Below are positions 13,200-20,700 of a stretch of 36,330 nucleotides of DNA, piece after piece. Location: positions 1-36,330 of IMG/VR virus record IMGVR_UViG_3300046517_000617; one strand, written 5' to 3'. This DNA comes from a virus. Position 1 is the stretch's first letter; every line of letters begins with the position of its first letter. The notes under the pieces are model-generated. The model did no database searches and was not told the DNA's origin. It was given only the letters and a program-made list of their open reading frames with translations. The position numbers and the translations under genes are program-made.

Positions 13200-13246
13200 T
13201 GGTGCACCCATCAGGAGTTGAACCTGAAACCTTCTGATCCGTAGTT
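13200..13246 (-). other. attP: attP core: 3' half of a tRNA-Arg(ACG) gene
   Basis: Read on the minus strand, the segment gives the anticodon loop CTACGGA (anticodon ACG), the 3' anticodon stem TCAGA and variable loop AGGTT. The T arm TCAGG-TTCAACT-CCTGA, the 3' acceptor TGGGTGC, discriminator A and CCA follow. The 5' half is absent: the bases before the loop do not pair with TCAGA and no D arm follows. So it is not a functional tRNA but the identity block that restores the host tRNA after integration. It sits between two pairs of arm-type repeats and downstream of int. Confidence 0.85.
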
Positions 13247-13353
13247 TTCTGTAAGCATAACCGCTGGCAACCTAAAGCGAGGTAAAAAGTCACTTCCAAC
13301 CGCATTTTAACGAGGGTTTTAGACCGTAGTCGACCGAACTAGACGGATTTGGA

Positions 13354-13377
13354 ATGGTATGCGAAATGGTATACGGC
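13354..13377 (+). promoter_or_regulatory. Integrase arm-type sites, right pair
   Basis: ATGGTAT at 13354 and again at 13366, 12 bases apart. The second reads ATGGTATACGGC, identical over 12 bases to the left-hand second copy at 13147-13158. Same orientation and spacing as the left pair. Confidence 0.78.
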
Positions 13378-13474
13378 CAAAAGAAAGTTGAAAATAGTTC
13401 TTGCATAGCGAAGCGGTTGGGTTTAGTGTGTGGGTATGAAAGATAAAATCTCTCATGGCGGAAGCGCGATAACG

Positions 13475-13741
13475 ATGACGGAATATGAAGTTCGCGAGAT
13501 AGACGAATTTGGTGACTGTCAAAGCGTGGACCATTATCCATCAAAACGTGAAGCTTTGGAGGCTGGAAAACAGGCGCTATTGGCTTCAAAAGCCGTGGCT
13601 ATCGAAAAACACACATCGCGTCGGCCTGTTCACTTGTTTAATGAGCCCGACAGATTTACAACTATTGCAGTCATGGGCGATAAGTCCGCGCTGGAGCTTT
13701 GGGGATGGAAGCCAGGCGAATCGACACATTTGGAGGATTGA
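13475..13741 (+). CDS. Hypothetical protein, 88 aa
   Basis: Start placed at the ATG at 13475, preceded by GGCGGAAG. Alternative in-frame starts at 13430 (GTG) and 13436 (ATG) add 13-15 residues. The protein starts MTEYEVREIDEFGDCQSVDH and has a helix SKREALEAGKQALL and a beta-like tail, a small alpha/beta fold of unknown family. Its stop shares a base with the next ATG (TGATG). First gene of a four-gene plus-strand run after attP. Confidence 0.6.
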   Translation: MTEYEVREIDEFGDCQSVDHYPSKREALEAGKQALLASKAVAIEKHTSRRPVHLFNEPDRFTTIAVMGDKSALELWGWKPGESTHLED

Positions 13742-13932
13742 TGAAAACACCAAACCCACACGCCGCAGCATTAGGCCGCCTCGGAGGTTCGGCCAAGTCA
13801 AAAGCTAAGACCCGCGCGGCCCGCAAGAACGCCAAGAAGGGCGGCTGGCCGAAGGGAAGGCCGAGACGTATATCGGCGGCAGAACTGCTTTGGTGGAAGA
13901 AAACGCTTCCGCTTAGAAAGAAACCACTATGA
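13741..13932 (+). CDS. Small basic protein, 63 aa
   Basis: Sequence MKTPNPHAAALGRLGGSAKS followed by a Lys/Arg/Ala-rich run (KTRAARKNAKKGGWPKGRPR) resembles the widespread 'xxAALGRKGG-x-KGGxARA' small proteins. These often occur near phage or toxin-antitoxin-like loci and probably bind nucleic acid. The C-terminus ISAAELLWWKKTL is amphipathic. Start set by overlap with the preceding stop. Function unknown. Confidence 0.65.
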   Translation: MKTPNPHAAALGRLGGSAKSKAKTRAARKNAKKGGWPKGRPRRISAAELLWWKKTLPLRKKPL

Positions 13933-14288
13933 CCCCCGAAATTAGCGACGAGGCGCGGAAGTGCGATGCCGCCAAACAGTTGTTAGATGATTTGGATGCG
14001 CAAACTTATGCACCAAATAGATTCGCAGACCTTGCCATCATCCAGCGCCACCTTTCGGCCTACGCCATCGCCTATCACGAATCGAAGTCGAAGGAGTTGG
14101 TGAGGGATAAGGAACGCAAGGAATGGTTGTTATCTCAATGCAAAATAGTTCACTTTATCCGCGATGAGGCAAACGATTTAGGGAATTATCCCGTCGAGCA
14201 TTACGCAAACGTTGGAAAACTAATGATTGACGACAACTATATCGACACCGCCATGAACAACACCGCAACAAAGGAGAAACATGACTAA
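13929..14288 (+). CDS. Hypothetical protein, 119 aa
   Basis: Coupled by ATGA overlap to the preceding gene and overlapping the next by 8 bases. Mostly helical and charged (DAAKQLLDDLDAQTYA, FADLAIIQRHLSAYAIAY, KSKELVRDKERKEWLL), with an acidic tail. No family recognised. Confidence 0.65.
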   Translation: MTPEISDEARKCDAAKQLLDDLDAQTYAPNRFADLAIIQRHLSAYAIAYHESKSKELVRDKERKEWLLSQCKIVHFIRDEANDLGNYPVEHYANVGKLMIDDNYIDTAMNNTATKEKHD

Positions 14289-14805
14289 GGAAGCAATCGA
14301 ACGAATCGAGACACAGGCGAAGGAGCTTGCCGTAATGGCGGCACAGACGAAGGAGATTGAAAAGCTAACCGAGATAAATAAACGTGCCCGCGAAGATTGG
14401 GCCGACGATGACACAAGGGTCAAGGAAGCCGCCAAGCCATTCTTTACCGACTTCGAGATTAACGGTGACAGCTACGGTGTTCCGGGTGTCATTGATATTG
14501 CGGAGTTGATGGCCAAACGGATTCAGGAGCAGGCGAAGGAGATTGAGGGGTTGAAAGCCCAACGGGAAGGCGTCTCTCAAACCATTGGTCAATTCATCGC
14601 CCAGACAGAAACCCTCCGCACCGAAAACGAGAGGCTGAGGAAGGCGTTGGTAAGAATCGCTAACGGGTGGGGGTGGCAAGGAATAATTGCTTTCGACACA
14701 TTGGGGATTCAAGTGCGAGGCAAAACCTGCGAAGAAGCCAAAGCCCTGCTGGCGGAGGTGCCAATCAAGGCAACCGACCGTGCATCCGATACCAGTGCCC
14801 ATTGA
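14281..14805 (+). CDS. Hypothetical coiled-coil protein, 174 aa
   Basis: Two helical stretches with heptad-like pattern (IERIETQAKELAVMAAQTKE at 5-24; ELMAKRIQEQAKEIEGLKAQ at about 75-94, then TETLRTENERLRKALVRIAN) flank a beta-like segment FFTDFEINGDSYGVPGVIDI. It is last in the rightward arc and overlaps the convergent lipoprotein gene tail to tail by 41 bases. No family recognised. Confidence 0.65.
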   Translation: MTKEAIERIETQAKELAVMAAQTKEIEKLTEINKRAREDWADDDTRVKEAAKPFFTDFEINGDSYGVPGVIDIAELMAKRIQEQAKEIEGLKAQREGVSQTIGQFIAQTETLRTENERLRKALVRIANGWGWQGIIAFDTLGIQVRGKTCEEAKALLAEVPIKATDRASDTSAH

Positions 14806-15124
14806 AGTCTAAGGCAATCGTCACCCAAGCGTCATTGGTGTAACCGTAGGGATAGTTTGTGACCGTCTGCCAGGATGAGAAGTCGCCAGTGGTTTCCAGG
14901 CTCCATTGATAGCCCGCTGAATTCGTCGGGTAACGCCACGCCACAAGTTTAACCGTGTTCGTTTGGGGAGCGACTGCCGCGTATGTCACGCCCTTGACCA
15001 ACTTTCGGATCGGTTGATACTGCGGATCGGGTGGATATTCCACCGGCCATTTGGTTTCCGTAACGCAACCCAAGAGCGTAAGAATCGCGCACAATGCCCC
15101 GCACAGCCTTTTTGATGGATTCAT
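14765..15124 (-). CDS. Lipoprotein, 119 aa
   Basis: Start placed at the ATG at 15124, giving signal peptide MNPSKRLCGALCAILTLLGC with a lipobox around LTLLGC. A longer frame to 15205 would put basic residues ahead of the signal and is unlikely. The mature part has a Pro-rich linker (KWPVEYPPDPQYQP) and a beta-like domain WRYPTNSAGYQWSLETTGDF then NDAWVTIALDFNGHWYR, resembling a fibronectin-like fold. Last gene of the leftward transcript, in the lysis/envelope cluster. Possible outer-membrane spanin component or conversion lipoprotein. Confidence 0.7.
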   Translation of the reverse strand: MNPSKRLCGALCAILTLLGCVTETKWPVEYPPDPQYQPIRKLVKGVTYAAVAPQTNTVKLVAWRYPTNSAGYQWSLETTGDFSSWQTVTNYPYGYTNDAWVTIALDFNGHWYRMHGRLP

Positions 15125-15230
15125 AGCGATGATCGTTGCTCCGAAGTTGCTCCAATAGATTGACCGCCTGAATTTCGAAACTATGCGCCGGATGAATTGT
15201 GACAACCGAATGCTTATTGATGCCCTTCAT
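14949..15230 (-). CDS. Hypothetical protein, 93 aa, overlapping lipoprotein genes
   Basis: ATG at 15230 overlaps the stop of the upstream lipoprotein gene (ATGA). The first 60 residues (MKGINKHSVVTIHPAHSFEI, then VNLLEQLRSNDHRYESIKKA) look properly coding. The last 35 lie out of frame inside the next lipoprotein gene and are Gly/Ser/Arg-rich. No signal or membrane span. It could be a short helical protein whose end was extended by overprinting. Confidence 0.5.
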   Translation of the reverse strand: MKGINKHSVVTIHPAHSFEIQAVNLLEQLRSNDHRYESIKKAVRGIVRDSYALGLRYGNQMAGGISTRSAVSTDPKVGQGRDIRGSRSPNEHG

Positions 15231-15448
15231 TTTCCATTCCACGGCCCGGCGAACCAACCCGCGGGAAGTTTCATTTTTCCCGCGTCCTGCCACTTGCCAT
15301 CGCGATAGGTGTAGACATGACCGCTAACGTCAGCCCCGAGCCGAACCACGTCCGATTGACTATTTACGACCGTTACTGTCCTGGTCGCGCAACCAGCTAT
15401 CAAGAAAACCATCCCAGCCGCGCTTAGTGTTTTTAGGAGTGTTCGCAT
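15227..15448 (-). CDS. Small lipoprotein, 73 aa (o-spanin candidate)
   Basis: Signal MRTLLKTLSAAGMVFLIAGC with lipobox LIAGC at about residue 19. The mature part is about 54 residues with strands (VTVVNSQSDVVRLGADVSGH) and a Trp/Pro-rich end. Its first 89 bases overlap the 60-aa gene upstream in another reading frame. Overlap of a small lipoprotein gene with a short membrane-associated gene is how Rz/Rz1 spanin pairs are organised, hence the suggestion. The assignment is by architecture only. Confidence 0.68.
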   Translation of the reverse strand: MRTLLKTLSAAGMVFLIAGCATRTVTVVNSQSDVVRLGADVSGHVYTYRDGKWQDAGKMKLPAGWFAGPWNGK

Positions 15449-15542
15449 CTTGCATTGTTGGCGGTTTCTCAGCCTGCTTTTGGCCCCATGAAAAGAGAGC
15501 GTTGAACAGAGCCGAGAGAATTGGTTTGAGCCAGGACCACAT
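15360..15542 (-). CDS. Small membrane-associated protein, 60 aa
   Basis: N-terminus MWSWLKPILSALFNALFSWG is an amphipathic or short membrane helix. The rest is polar (Lys/Pro/Asp/Gln-rich) and ends LDSWLRDQDSNGRK. Start overlaps the stop of the beta-barrel gene (TAATG). The downstream lipoprotein gene begins inside it. It could be the inner partner of a two-component spanin or a pinholin-like helper, with no family proof. Confidence 0.6.
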   Translation of the reverse strand: MWSWLKPILSALFNALFSWGQKQAEKPPTMQDANTPKNTKRGWDGFLDSWLRDQDSNGRK

Positions 15543-16180
15543 TAGAATTTGTATAGTGCCCCAAAGCGGTATTGCAGACCGTCAAACGAAGTCCATTTTT
15601 CGCAGTCGGCAATCAGGTCAAACTTTGCTGAAACCCTGACAGCCAGCCCCGCGCCGAAGATGCCCACCGCGGTTCCGTTATCAGTCCCCTTGCCAGCAAT
15701 CGGTGTCGCAATGCCACTAAGCGCGAACGGGATAACAGTCAGCTTGCCGCCAATGGTGATCGGCGATTGTAGTTGCAGTGAGGCAGACGGCATCCATACC
15801 TTGCCGTCCCAATAATCGAGGCGCAGCGTCGGAGCCAGAAAATCACTGACCTTGTAGGCAAGCGCCACACCCCCGCCGAATTTGTCAGCCTTATCGTTCA
15901 TGGTGCCATAAGCGATGCCCATGATGTTCGAGGCAGACCCGAGCCAAGTCAGGCCGGTGACGAGTGGCCCGCTCGTGAATGGATTGTTGGTATCGGTTTG
16001 CGCCTTGGCCGCGAGGCTGAAGGCGAGGAGGATAGAGGACAGAACTGTTTTCATTTTTTTGATTTTGAAATCCTTGAACGTGGATGTGAAAACTAAGTCC
16101 ATCGGATAGACTCGCCCGTTTTTAACATCTGCCATCGCTCGCTTGAATGATGCGGGTATTTTCTGTGTTTTTTTCTTCAT
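15542..16180 (-). CDS. Outer-membrane beta-barrel-like protein with N-terminal extension
   Basis: The main part, from an internal ATG at 16054, is a typical exported beta-barrel protein. Signal MKTVLSSILLAFSLAAKA is followed by QTDTNN and alternating strands (VTGLTWLGSASNIMGIAYGT, LAPTLRLDYWDGKVWMP, AGLAVRVSAKFDLIAD), and it ends FGALYKF with a terminal aromatic as in BAM substrates. The frame stays open for 42 more codons upstream to an ATG at 16180, which overlaps the previous gene (ATGA). That extension (KKKTQKIPASFKRAMADVKN) looks like a separate small cytoplasmic protein. Either two starts are used or two genes fused. Likely alters the host surface. Confidence 0.72.
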   Translation of the reverse strand: MKKKTQKIPASFKRAMADVKNGRVYPMDLVFTSTFKDFKIKKMKTVLSSILLAFSLAAKAQTDTNNPFTSGPLVTGLTWLGSASNIMGIAYGTMNDKADKFGGGVALAYKVSDFLAPTLRLDYWDGKVWMPSASLQLQSPITIGGKLTVIPFALSGIATPIAGKGTDNGTAVGIFGAGLAVRVSAKFDLIADCEKWTSFDGLQYRFGALYKF

Positions 16181-16473
16181 GGTTTGATTTCGGTTTGAGG
16201 TTCAGGCTTTGCAACAAAGGTCGTGTCGTCAAATTCCAGTGGCGGCAACGGGCTTTTCATCACCCACGCCGCGCCATGGCTAATCACTCCGCTCAGAAAT
16301 ATAATCCCCATCCCTTTGAAATTAAGAACAGGCACGTCCATGCCGGATGCGTGGGCGCCAGCAAGTCCGCCCCACGAAAGCAGCGACGCCACGCCGCCGC
16401 CGATGCAACCTCCGACCAGGCCATAAGCCCAAGCCGCAAACGCTCGCTTGAACCGTTTCATGCTCATGGGCAC
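16177..16473 (-). CDS. Membrane protein, holin-like, 98 aa
   Basis: Two probable membrane spans: RAFAAWAYGLVGGCIGGGVA SLLSW (about 10-35, written in two parts) and FKGMGIIFLSGVISHGAAWV (about 52-72). A polar Pro-rich tail follows. Start at 16473; an internal Met5 is an alternative. Size, span count and place next to lysis-type genes suit a class II-like holin. Small Gly-rich two-span proteins of other roles cannot be excluded. Confidence 0.6.
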   Translation of the reverse strand: MPMSMKRFKRAFAAWAYGLVGGCIGGGVASLLSWGGLAGAHASGMDVPVLNFKGMGIIFLSGVISHGAAWVMKSPLPPLEFDDTTFVAKPEPQTEIKP

Positions 16474-16516
16474 CTCAAAAAGTAACTAACGCTACACATT
16501 TTAGCAAGGACTACGT

Positions 16517-17485
16517 TCAATACACTTTATCGCTGCCGATCTTCTTATGCGTCACGCTGAACTTGCCGCCTCGGTCTATCTCCACTGTGGCAAATCCGTG
16601 AGACCATTTGTTGTAAGGCCGATACTTAGGCCGCAAATCGCACAGGCAGCCCGTAGACCAGGTTGTAACCGATTGGTGACGGATATTGTTCTCGGTATGC
16701 TTACTTTCCTGATGGAAGTGTCCACACAGCGCGTGATTCAATGCCCGCGTGAACAGCCCACGAGCTGGGTTGACCGGGTTTGAGATTGCAAACTTGTATT
16801 CGTGCCCGTGGATGATGGTCAACTCCCCGGCATTGATCGCTCGCTGGTCGCCAATGTATTCAATTCCTGAAGCATCCATTTCGAGCAGGCTATCAAACTC
16901 GAAAGCAGCGATGCCGAGGAACTCAGGGCAACGGTCAATCATATACTTTTCGTACCGTTCCTCGTGGTTGCCCTCCTTGTAAAGAATCTGGGCTTTTGGA
17001 AACTTCGAACGCAACCAAGCGAGGAATGCAACCATCGCCTTGACCTCCTCTTTGAAATTGCGTTCGCGCGGATCGCGACACCACCAAGAAATTGAATGCG
17101 CATCAAAAGCGTCTCCATTCAACAAGACAATATCGGGGTTGAAATCAACGCCGTATTTGACGGCAACCGATACAGCCCGGTCGTCGTGGTATGGAACGTG
17201 AATATCTGGCAGCAGCAGAACCTTAACGCCGTTTGGCAACTGATAAGGAGTAGGGTCAAGCAGCGAAGTCTTTCCTTTGGGCAACCGAGGCACGACGCTG
17301 GCGGTTCGGCTTTTCTTACCGGACAACCCGCGCACCCGTCGAATTACAGACCTTGCATGTTCGGTATTGGTGAACAGTTTGCGCTCGTCACGCATCGCCA
17401 TTCTTGCGAGCGTATGACTGCCCGCATGAGGAAATTCAAGGCACAATTCCTCCACATAAAGGCGAGCTGGTTCTTTTGGAGTCAC
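16517..17485 (-). CDS. Metallophosphoesterase (calcineurin-like)
   Basis: 322 aa with all five metal motifs: DIHVPYHDD (Asp94, His96), NGDAFDAH (Asp125, Asn123), GNHEER (172-177), IIHGHEY (His226, His228) and CGHFHQES (GHFH 255-258). The N-terminal 60 residues are helical and basic and may be an HTH-like DNA-binding arm. Enzymes of this fold cut phosphodiesters in nucleic acids, nucleotides or lipids. Its place between holin-like genes is unusual: a role in degrading host nucleotides or cell-envelope phosphates is conceivable but not shown. Confidence 0.9.
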   Translation of the reverse strand: MTPKEPARLYVEELCLEFPHAGSHTLARMAMRDERKLFTNTEHARSVIRRVRGLSGKKSRTASVVPRLPKGKTSLLDPTPYQLPNGVKVLLLPDIHVPYHDDRAVSVAVKYGVDFNPDIVLLNGDAFDAHSISWWCRDPRERNFKEEVKAMVAFLAWLRSKFPKAQILYKEGNHEERYEKYMIDRCPEFLGIAAFEFDSLLEMDASGIEYIGDQRAINAGELTIIHGHEYKFAISNPVNPARGLFTRALNHALCGHFHQESKHTENNIRHQSVTTWSTGCLCDLRPKYRPYNKWSHGFATVEIDRGGKFSVTHKKIGSDKVY

Positions 17486-17490
17486 AACAG

Positions 17491-17703
17491 CTAATCGTCT
17501 GAATCTTTAGTTTTCTTGCCCTTGTAACGGTCCCACACGAGAAAAACCGTCTTGATTCCGAAATATGCGAACGTCGCCAAAGATGCTAATGCGCCCCATG
17601 AAAGGCCGGTAAACCACGCCACAGGATTTCCAATCGCGGCAACCGTCGCCGCATCCCTATTTTCCTTTGCCCACTCGATGAGTCTGAGAAGGTGTGGTTT
17701 CAT
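17491..17703 (-). CDS. Small membrane protein, possible holin, 70 aa
   Basis: Central hydrophobic stretch NPVAWFTGLSWGALASLATF to about residue 54 provides one to two membrane spans. The head (KPHLLRLIEWAKENRDAATV) is charged and the tail (RYKGKKTKDSDD) very polar. ATG directly follows the stop of the fibre gene. Holin-size and lysis-cassette placement make this a holin candidate alongside the 98-aa protein at 16177-16473. Confidence 0.6.
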   Translation of the reverse strand: MKPHLLRLIEWAKENRDAATVAAIGNPVAWFTGLSWGALASLATFAYFGIKTVFLVWDRYKGKKTKDSDD

Positions 17704-20700
17704 TTACTGGTTTATGTACAAAACATCCCAATCAAACCGAGTGTTGGTCGTAGCCGTAGCCGAGCTAACGATTCGAATGCCGATGGAATCGCCAGCCGCT
17801 TCAGTTATTGGAATACTGGTAAACTGACTGGCGGTCGTGGCTGATGCTCCGGCAATCTGTGGAGCCAAGGCAGTTGCAACACCATTCGTCATTACGGTTA
17901 GCGTGTAAGTCTGTCCTGCACCTGCTGCCTGCGAGGCTTTGAAATAAACGCCAACCACCTTAAATCCGGTACCGATTGCCTGCCGTGACTGCATATCAAC
18001 ATCCGAAGTCTGAATGTTGGTTACAGCATTGCCCTGTGGTGCCCAAAAAGCGGTAGTGTTCTGCGCCAGCAGTGCATAAGACTTGCCTTGAATGTGATTA
18101 GTAGTGATCGTGGTCAATGCCCCTTGGGTGACTGCGCTTCCCAAAGCGAACGTGCCGTTTGTGAATGCGAAATAGGAGCTTGCCGCGGCAGAGTTGCTCA
18201 TGAAATGACTCTTTGCCCGCACGTTGAATGTGTCCTGTCCAACATCGTTGTAGTCCGCATCCGTAGAATCTCCCCAAATGAAAACGCCATCGTGTGTCGC
18301 TTTAGATCGTCTCCCCGCCGCTAAGTCGTAATTGTGATCCGCCTTGTTGAACTGCCCTGCGATCACAGCGGACCAAGATCCGCTGTTGGTATTGTTAAGG
18401 CCACCAAGGATGATGCACTTTTGCGCCCCAACCCCACCCGCAAGAGAACTGTCCGCGCCAATGATAGTGCAAATGTCCGAGTTGTTTGGAATGAATGAAC
18501 TTAGCGAATTATAGATGCCGCCGCGAACACTTGTACCCATATGATTGTCGTCTCCACCCAATATCACACTGATAGCGGTGCTGTTAGAGATAGAGTTGTT
18601 AAATCCGCCACCGATAAAATTACCTTCGCATGTGGAATTTGTATAAATGGCATTCGGTTGAGATGCCGTTCCACCCGTCATAACGTTTGCGGCGTCCATC
18701 ATGTCAGCGAAAAGAAACCTTCTATTGGCAGTTCTCAGTTCAAGCGGATAAAAGTCTGTAGTGCCGAGAAAGCTACTTGCAGCAAGCCCCGAATTTCCGG
18801 TAAGGCTCCATCCTGTCGAAACCCCCGCTTCTCCCTTACCTAATAAATTAGTGGATGTCCACGCAATTCCAGCAGGGTCAGATTGCAGGAGATAAACATA
18901 AGAATTTGAATTGACCAACCCGAAGCCGCCGCGCGTGAGAGGAGCGGTAGGCCAACTCGAAACGGTATTGGTGCAATAATAAAATCCCATACCATTGATG
19001 CGGATGATCTCACCGTTCCCCGAAGTGCTTTCGATTGAAACGCCGGTGTTGGCATCGCCTTGAGGTCCGATTATACGCAGGTTCCCCGTAACCCCAGACC
19101 GCACCATATCGTATTCATTTCCAGCAGAATCGTATAAGGCCAAAGAAATTCCACCCGAAGACGCCGCGGCGCTTAGCGCCACATTTGCATTTCCAAATAA
19201 TCCAACGTTAGTCCCTACCATAACGGAACCGCTCGGGCCGTAGAAGCGAACCATGCGCATATTGTTCTGCCCATTGATCCAGCCCGAATTATTGACCGAA
19301 TCCCAAAACATTTGCCCATTGTTCGTTCCACTATCCGTGAGGATTTGAGGCGGAATCCTGAATAGAAACGCGCTCGACACTGGGACACTCCACGTAATTG
19401 AGTTTGTGTAAATCCCGAAATATCCATTCGTCATTATGTCGACTGGGTTTGCAATCGTATTTGAAGCAATTCCCAACTGGCTCCAATTAACGGTCAGATT
19501 CGTTGGGTTATCCGTCCGCGAATTTTCCATCAGCACCAACTTGGAACCATCGCTCAATTGTCTGAACCAAATGGAATTGTTTGTGTTTAGTGAAAGGCAG
19601 ACTGACGGATTCAAAGAAACATCCTGATTCACTTTGATCCAATTATACCCGACGGTTTTAACAAGATTGCTAAAATTCACCCCCGTCGCATAACCCCACT
19701 GATTTGCCGCGCCACTGTCCGACATGAAGAAGGGATTCGCATTGAAGAACGCCACCGCCGCGAAGTGGCCCATCCAATCATTGTAACCCCACGAGTTGTA
19801 AAGATTACCATCCCCCGCAAATGTCGGATGGCAGAATCCGAACGCATTGGTCAGGAATATCGATTTCCATTTTGCCTGGTTCATCGTCCAGCCCACGCCG
19901 GTATTTCCCGAACCGCTTGGTCCCGCCATCGCGTCATTTGACTCATTAAATATGGCGTTCAGGTCTATGGCGTATTTCGGCGGGTTTGGCCCGCCAGTCG
20001 CGGCCATGAACATTCCGCTGGCCATAGCGTGCTTTGCGTTCCTCCCGTTCTGCGCAAATACAGTGCTATAGTTTAGCCATGACCCATCAACATTCTGATG
20101 CCCCGACCAATCCTGATTGATATAATACGGATTCAGAATCGCCCCCTGCATCATCCGCACCATCTGATCGAAGTATCCCGATTGACTCTGGTTTACATCC
20201 TGAAAGATGATCCCGGCTATGTCATTCGCATACAGGGAGGATATATCCCGGTGAATGCTTTCTGGATTGCAAGTGACGGCATATTCCACACCCGCTCCGA
20301 AAGGGTTCGCTCCAAATCCATCCCATTCAGTATTTCCACTGTTATTCGCATAGGTAAGTGCGACTCCGTTCCAATGATTCGTCGCCGGAACAAGTGAAGT
20401 CCCGTATATCATCACCCAAGGTTCATACCCATTCGTACGAAGGTAGGTCGTTACATTCGTAGCAATGTAAGGATGGCCGAATAATCCAGCACTAACCCAA
20501 CCCAATGGAAAACGATTCGTGTTCCAGCAAAGATACCCCTCGAAAGAACGATAGTTGGTAACCCAACCAGGACTCTCCAAAAGGAATGCGACCTGCACGC
20601 CGAAGTTAGTCCATGCTTGCACGTATCCGTTCGTTGCAAATACCCGCGCTCCATTTGTCACTGTTGTGATCGTAGTCGCCCCCGGCCCTGTGCTGCCAGC

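Larger units (their letters stand above)
13135..13474. other. attP region, no gene seen
   Basis: This stretch between the cargo-like gene and the next plus-strand gene holds the attP core, its two flanking arm-site pairs and AT-rich spacer. The left arms lie 42 bases from the core and the right arms about 108 bases from it. Frames crossing it on the minus strand look like noise (Phe/Pro/His-rich with no coupling to neighbours). Confidence 0.65.

Noticed and set aside
13196-13260. Functional tRNA gene on the minus strand
   Set aside because: Only the 3' half from anticodon loop to CCA is present. No D arm, 5' acceptor or matching 5' anticodon stem exists upstream, so it is the attP identity block.
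13290-13589. 99-aa minus-strand frame across attP
   Set aside because: It covers the right arm sites and part of a plus-strand gene, with His/Phe/Pro-rich noise-like composition and no ribosome site or coupling.
14365-14802. 145-aa minus-strand frame opposite the coiled-coil gene
   Set aside because: Composition (Leu/Gly/Phe-rich with odd Cys/His) is typical of the antisense of a coiled-coil gene. The plus-strand frame is coupled to its neighbour.
14765-14830. Bidirectional terminator at the convergence point
   Set aside because: The two arcs overlap here, but I could not find a stable GC-rich stem followed by a T-run in either direction.
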